A DNA stretch of 8,479 bases from Nitrososphaerota archaeon (GTDB lineage: Archaea; Thermoproteota; Nitrososphaeria; Nitrososphaerales; UBA57). The position numbers were made by a program, and so were the translations under genes. The stretch is from contig NZOP01000019.1 of the NCBI GenBank assembly GCA_002693165.1, positions 1 through 8,479 of the forward strand. Reading direction: 5' to 3'. Below the pieces are notes generated by a model. That model was not told where the DNA came from. It was given only the letters and a program-made list of their open reading frames with translations, and searched no databases. Shown piece after piece: positions 5,846 through 8,479 of the stretch. Each line of letters starts with the position of its first letter. Position 1 is the stretch's first letter.

Positions 5846-5865
5846 CTAAAATAAACACACTAGAT
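5846..5865 (+). other. tRNA-Ser anticodon-loop intron, 20 bases, 37/38 position
   Basis: The loop between the perfectly paired anticodon stems has 27 bases; removing 20 leaves CTCGAA plus A. Borders are set by the usual 37/38 position. The central helix CTCG (5840-5843) with CTAG (5860-5863) has one mismatch, so the splicing motif is imperfect; an internal CTA/TAG pairing (5846-5848 with 5861-5863) is an alternative fold. Confidence 0.75.
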
Positions 5866-5925
5866 AGCGATTGTCCTTCGGGACTCGTGGGTTCAAATCC
5901 CACTCCCGGCGTTTATTGTAATGTA

Positions 5926-6723
5926 TTATAGTTTGACTTCAATCCAACCAAAACCAAGGATGGTTGTATCAGGATCACAATCATAAACTTGTACTAACAT
6001 ACCTTCTTGATAGATATGATCGCCTGTGTAGTTAACACATATTGCTATTTTAAATTCTGAACCAAGTTTGTCTACAAATGATAGCGGTATGCCGGTCAAC
6101 AAGGATGACTCTTTTGTGCCAATTGCTCCAGGAAATTCATTACGTTCAAGAACATAGTTTTCAACTCCTTCGGGATCGCTTACGTCTCTAAAATATCCAC
6201 CAGTTATCGAGTCTCCTTCTTGTCCAGTAGGATTCCAAACTGCGTCAATAGTATAATCAGTTCTGTTATCGTCGTCGACGTTAATTCGTATTCTCCATGT
6301 AAGCATTTCATCGGTTAACATAAATTGTTGTTCAGCTGGAACAGGTAATGACGATAATAATAATCTTGGAGAAGGAGAAACTATATCAATTTTCACCCAC
6401 AACCACTCATCCGCAATCCAAATTTCAGTCTTTCTTATGTCTACCCATTCCAATGGAGGATTTGTATGAGTATCAGGTACAAATTGCCCGGGCGAACCAG
6501 GAACATGTTGCGCATCGTCAATTTCGTCAAAGCTTACAACGACTTCCCCTACAGGATCAAGATTTATTTGGTCAGGAATTTCTCTATCATCAAAAATTTT
6601 ACCTGCTTCTTCTTCAACTGGAATCGCATCTTCAAGTGTAGTATCAGTTCCAAACATATACCCTAAACCAATAACAATAATTAGTGCAGTACCCCATACT
6701 ACAATCTGTTTAATATCAGCCAT
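5926..6723 (-). CDS. N-terminally anchored acidic extracytoplasmic protein, unknown function
   Basis: The protein has 265 residues from the ATG at 6723. A short cytoplasmic start (MADIKQ) is followed by one membrane segment (about 7-24, IVVWGTALIIVIGLGYMFG) and a large outer domain rich in Asp and Glu. The domain alternates strands and turns, with several Trp (WVDIRKTEIWIADEWLWVKID; TWRIRINVDDDNRTDYTIDAVW) and two Cys near the C-terminus (in AICVNYTGD and VYDCDPD) that could form a disulfide. Ca-like DDDN and DCDPD turns are suggestive only. I do not recognise a family. The frame is open to an ATG at 6735, but the ATG at 6723 lies 30 bases from the box TTAATTAAAC (6758-6749), while the upstream one is only 18 away. 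It is divergent from the phosphohexomutase across 37 bases; its stop faces the tRNA-Ser. A cell-surface or envelope role is inferred from topology. Confidence 0.78.
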   Translation of the reverse strand: MADIKQIVVWGTALIIVIGLGYMFGTDTTLEDAIPVEEEAGKIFDDREIPDQINLDPVGEVVVSFDEIDDAQHVPGSPGQFVPDTHTNPPLEWVDIRKTEIWIADEWLWVKIDIVSPSPRLLLSSLPVPAEQQFMLTDEMLTWRIRINVDDDNRTDYTIDAVWNPTGQEGDSITGGYFRDVSDPEGVENYVLERNEFPGAIGTKESSLLTGIPLSFVDKLGSEFKIAICVNYTGDHIYQEGMLVQVYDCDPDTTILGFGWIEVKL

Positions 6724-6760
6724 CTTCCTAAACATTTTATCTTAAGTAGTTTAATTAATA
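6724..6760. promoter_or_regulatory. 37-base divergent promoter with overlapping boxes
   Basis: Two TATA-like elements face opposite ways: ATTTTATCTT (plus, 6734-6743), 23 bases before the mutase TTG, and TTAATTAAAC (minus, 6758-6749), 30 bases before the surface-protein ATG. Each gene's box lies next to the other gene's presumed start site, so polymerases loading on both sides would interfere, which may make expression mutually exclusive. Confidence 0.4.
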
Positions 6761-8086
6761 TTGCTAAAATTGAATAAAATTATAAAATTTGGTACTTCAG
6801 GCATAAGGGGGGTTTTTCAGGATGAGATAGATGTCAACCTGGTAAACAAACTAGTGGAATCAATTGTACTTGGTAAATTAGGTTCAAAGTTCCTCATAGG
6901 ACACGATGTTAGAAAGTCTGCCATACTTTTGGCTAATGTATTATCATCTGGATTAAGTTATTATGGAAAATCTGTAAATCAAATTGGTTTTGCTCCCACT
7001 CCGGTAATTGCATACGCAACAAAAAATGGAGATTATGATTTTGGTTTTGCGGTAACAGCTTCTCATAATCCGCCAGATTATTGTGGAATAAAAATTTTTG
7101 ATTCAAAAGGTGTTGCATTATCTGAGGAAACCGAAAACATGCTACAGGAATACAACTCTGATTATAAATATCAGTCAAGGAAATTTGGAAAGATTGCATA
7201 TAACGAATCAACAAAGATCGATTACAAATTAAAGCTTCTGGATTTGTTTTCCCCTGCAAAAAAGAAATATAAAATATTGGTAGATTGTGCAAATGGCGTG
7301 ACAAATAATTATACGCCGGAGATATTGTCAAGGCTTGGACACAGTGTTGTTTCAATAAATTCCCATCAAAGTTATTTGTTTCAGGGTCATAGTCCAGAAC
7401 CAATAGCTGAAAATCTAGGAAAAACTGTTGCCATGGTAAAGAATAGTGATATGGATTTTGGATTTGTTCATGATGGAGATGGAGACAGACTTGTAATTAT
7501 TACAAAACAAGGAATAGTTCCTGATTATGTTTTTTCATATTTGTTGTTATCAATAATACTAAAAGAGAGAAAGGGGGACGTCGTTATATCAATTAATTCG
7601 TCGGTGTCGTTGGAAGATCTGGCAAAGGAAAACAATTGCAATGTAACAAGAACGCGTTTAGGAAAAACATTCATTCTGTTGGATAAGATTTCTGGAGTTT
7701 ATGCAACTGAACCAAGTAAAGTAATTGATGCTAAATGGGGATTATGGGAAGATGGAATTTATTCTGCAATAAAATTAGTTGATTATATGTCCAGTAATAA
7801 TTTGGAACTTGATGATTTGTTGAAAAGTGTGCCTAAAAAACATTATATTCAGAAAAATATCCTTTCTAAAGGGTTTGATTTTGAGAATTTGAAAGAAAAG
7901 GCATTACAGGAATTTGGAAAGCCAAAGGAGTTAGAGGAAATCGATGGTTTGAGGTTAGTGTTTGAAGATGAATGGGTGTTGTTTAGAGCTTCTGGAACAG
8001 AACCAAAATGCAGGATTTACGTAGAAAGTAATGATCAGAATAGGAGCTTGGAACTTTTGAAAAAAGCTGAAAGTGTATTAAGTTGA
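6761..8086 (+). CDS. glmM: Phosphohexomutase (phosphoglucosamine/phosphomannomutase family)
   Basis: This 441-residue alpha-D-phosphohexomutase moves phosphate between C1 and C6 of a hexose, through a phosphoserine, to feed nucleotide-sugar synthesis for glycoproteins, S-layer glycans or lipids. Four active-site regions are visible: FGTSGIRG at the N-terminus, TASHNP with phosphoserine Ser101, metal-binding DGDGDR (238-243), and the phosphate-binding RASGTEPKCRIY (409-420). The sugar-binding loop, normally GGE-x-S-G, reads ATEPSK (315-320): Glu and Ser stay but all three glycines are gone, so specificity is unclear. WEDGIYSAIKL (329-339) follows as in archaeal relatives. Archaea often hold several paralogues, so the glmM label is provisional; manB is equally possible. 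The start is a TTG at 6761 with a TATA-like box 23 bases upstream; a second TTG three codons on also fits. The TGA directly abuts the stop of the convergent permease. Confidence 0.85.
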   Translation: MLKLNKIIKFGTSGIRGVFQDEIDVNLVNKLVESIVLGKLGSKFLIGHDVRKSAILLANVLSSGLSYYGKSVNQIGFAPTPVIAYATKNGDYDFGFAVTASHNPPDYCGIKIFDSKGVALSEETENMLQEYNSDYKYQSRKFGKIAYNESTKIDYKLKLLDLFSPAKKKYKILVDCANGVTNNYTPEILSRLGHSVVSINSHQSYLFQGHSPEPIAENLGKTVAMVKNSDMDFGFVHDGDGDRLVIITKQGIVPDYVFSYLLLSIILKERKGDVVISINSSVSLEDLAKENNCNVTRTRLGKTFILLDKISGVYATEPSKVIDAKWGLWEDGIYSAIKLVDYMSSNNLELDDLLKSVPKKHYIQKNILSKGFDFENLKEKALQEFGKPKELEEIDGLRLVFEDEWVLFRASGTEPKCRIYVESNDQNRSLELLKKAESVLS

Positions 8087-8479
8087 TTATCTAAATCGTA
8101 CTTTAAAGAATATACTTGCGAGAATAACAACTATCCACAGGAAAAATGTTAATATTATACTGGTCGCTGCCAAAAGCTCAACACTTCCATTTACAAAAAG
8201 ATCCCAAAGAATCGCGGCAATTACTTGGTTATGTGGGGTTACAAGAAATATAATTGAACTTAATTCCCGGAAGCTTAAAACAAACACGTATATCCATGCA
8301 GAAATTAATGCGGGTTTTAGTAATGGTAAAGTAATTTTTTGTACAGTAGTAGTCCATTCTGCACCGGTTATTGAAGAAGATTCCTCCAAGTTATCTTGAA
8401 TTTGTACTAATGCACCTGTTGCAAAACGAATTCCTTGTGGCATATATTTTACAAGAAAGGCCAGCATCAAAACCAACAC
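8087..8479 (-). CDS. ABC transporter permease of iron(III)/thiamine/molybdate type, C-terminal part
   Basis: The window holds the last 130 or so codons; the N-terminal part lies beyond the right edge, and the GTG at 8479-8477 is only the first codon in the window, not a supported start. The EAA loop that contacts the ATPase is clear: EESSSITGAEWTTTVQKITLPLLKP, with the key Gly39 and the ILP-type end. Hydrophobic segments flank it (about 1-11, 57-82, 104-125), as in binding-protein-dependent permeases. The match is best with the FbpB/ThiP/CysW group, whose members import ferric iron, thiamine, molybdate or sulfate. In this context iron(III) is the first guess, but the fragment cannot settle the substrate. 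It ends with a basic FFKVRFR tail. The stop TAA (8089-8087) touches the stop of the mutase gene with no base between. Confidence 0.85.
   Translation of the reverse strand: MLVLMLAFLVKYMPQGIRFATGALVQIQDNLEESSSITGAEWTTTVQKITLPLLKPALISAWIYVFVLSFRELSSIIFLVTPHNQVIAAILWDLFVNGSVELLAATSIILTFFLWIVVILASIFFKVRFR

Larger units (their letters stand above)
5794..5911 (+). tRNA. tRNA-Ser (anticodon CGA) with two apparent introns
   Basis: The acceptor GCCGGGG (5794-5800) pairs with TCCCGGC (5904-5910), and discriminator G5911 is typical of Ser. The D-stem is GCG (5803-5805) with CGC (5831-5833). The anticodon stem is ATCGC (5835-5839) with GCGAT (5867-5871), with anticodon CGA at 5842-5844. The long variable arm is GTCC-TTCG-GGAC (5873-5884). 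The T-arm is GTGGG-TTCAAAT-CCCAC (5887-5903). CCA is not encoded. The 118-base length exceeds a class II tRNA by about 32 bases: 20 extra in the anticodon loop and 12 in the D-loop. Both must be removed for a normal fold, giving about 86 bases. It would decode UCG codons. The last base lies 14 bases from the stop of the convergent gene at 5926. Confidence 0.92.

Noticed and set aside
312..5911. Integration site of a mobile element at the tRNA genes
   Set aside because: I found no integrase, no second copy of either tRNA 3' end and no direct repeat that could be an attachment site in the window.
5698..5931. Plus- and minus-strand open frames over the tRNA-Ser gene
   Set aside because: They are translations of the tRNA and its flanks, not proteins; the cloverleaf explains the sequence.
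6348..6666. Plus-strand open frames opposite the acidic surface protein
   Set aside because: Composition is that of a reverse complement of an Asp/Glu/Pro-rich gene; no recognisable domain and no promoter at the start.
6933..7403. Minus-strand open frame of 156 codons inside the phosphohexomutase gene
   Set aside because: It runs antisense across conserved catalytic regions of the mutase; His/Gln/Asn-rich text without family resemblance.

Overview
The window looks like the chromosome of an AT-rich ammonia-oxidising archaeon of the Nitrososphaerota (Thaumarchaeota), most likely a marine Nitrosopumilus-like lineage. Four things point there: class II tRNAs without encoded CCA that are interrupted by short introns; an F420-dependent methylene-tetrahydromethanopterin dehydrogenase (Mtd) next to FolD; a short, extremely Lys/Arg/Ala-rich histone-tail-like protein; and many start codons about 23-31 bases from a TATA-like box, the layout of leaderless archaeal transcripts. 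The lineage is inferred from gene content, not from a marker gene.

Left part (1-3489): the beginning of a basic DNA-binding-type protein runs off the left edge (minus strand). A tRNA-Leu(CAG) with a 14-base intron follows, then a minus-strand pair encoding the ATPase and permease of a Zn/Mn-type (ABC-3 family) metal importer. Across a 106-base AT-rich shared promoter region, a NikR-like metal regulator is read divergently. Right behind it come an ECF-type S-component and a membrane-anchored protein that resembles the DUF4430/transcobalamin-like domain, the last two overlapping. Together these suggest a metal and possibly cobamide uptake locus.

Middle part (3486-5911): mtd (minus) and folD (plus) are divergent across 57 bases. 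They encode unrelated enzymes that oxidise methylene-tetrahydropterin with F420 and NAD(P) respectively, so this is a C1-carrier locus. A small secreted, C-terminally anchored beta-rich protein converges on folD and overlaps it by 15 bases. A tRNA-Ser(CGA) follows that appears to carry two insertions: a 20-base anticodon-loop intron and a 12-base insertion in the D-loop.

Right part (5926-8479): an N-terminally anchored acidic extracytoplasmic protein of unknown function is divergent, across only 37 bases, from a phosphohexomutase (GlmM/ManB type) with an altered sugar-binding loop. Its stop codon directly abuts the stop of a convergent, partial ABC permease of the iron(III)/thiamine/molybdate type that leaves the right edge. 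The region is very compact: no gap between genes exceeds about 165 bases, and I see no mobile element, CRISPR array or rRNA.
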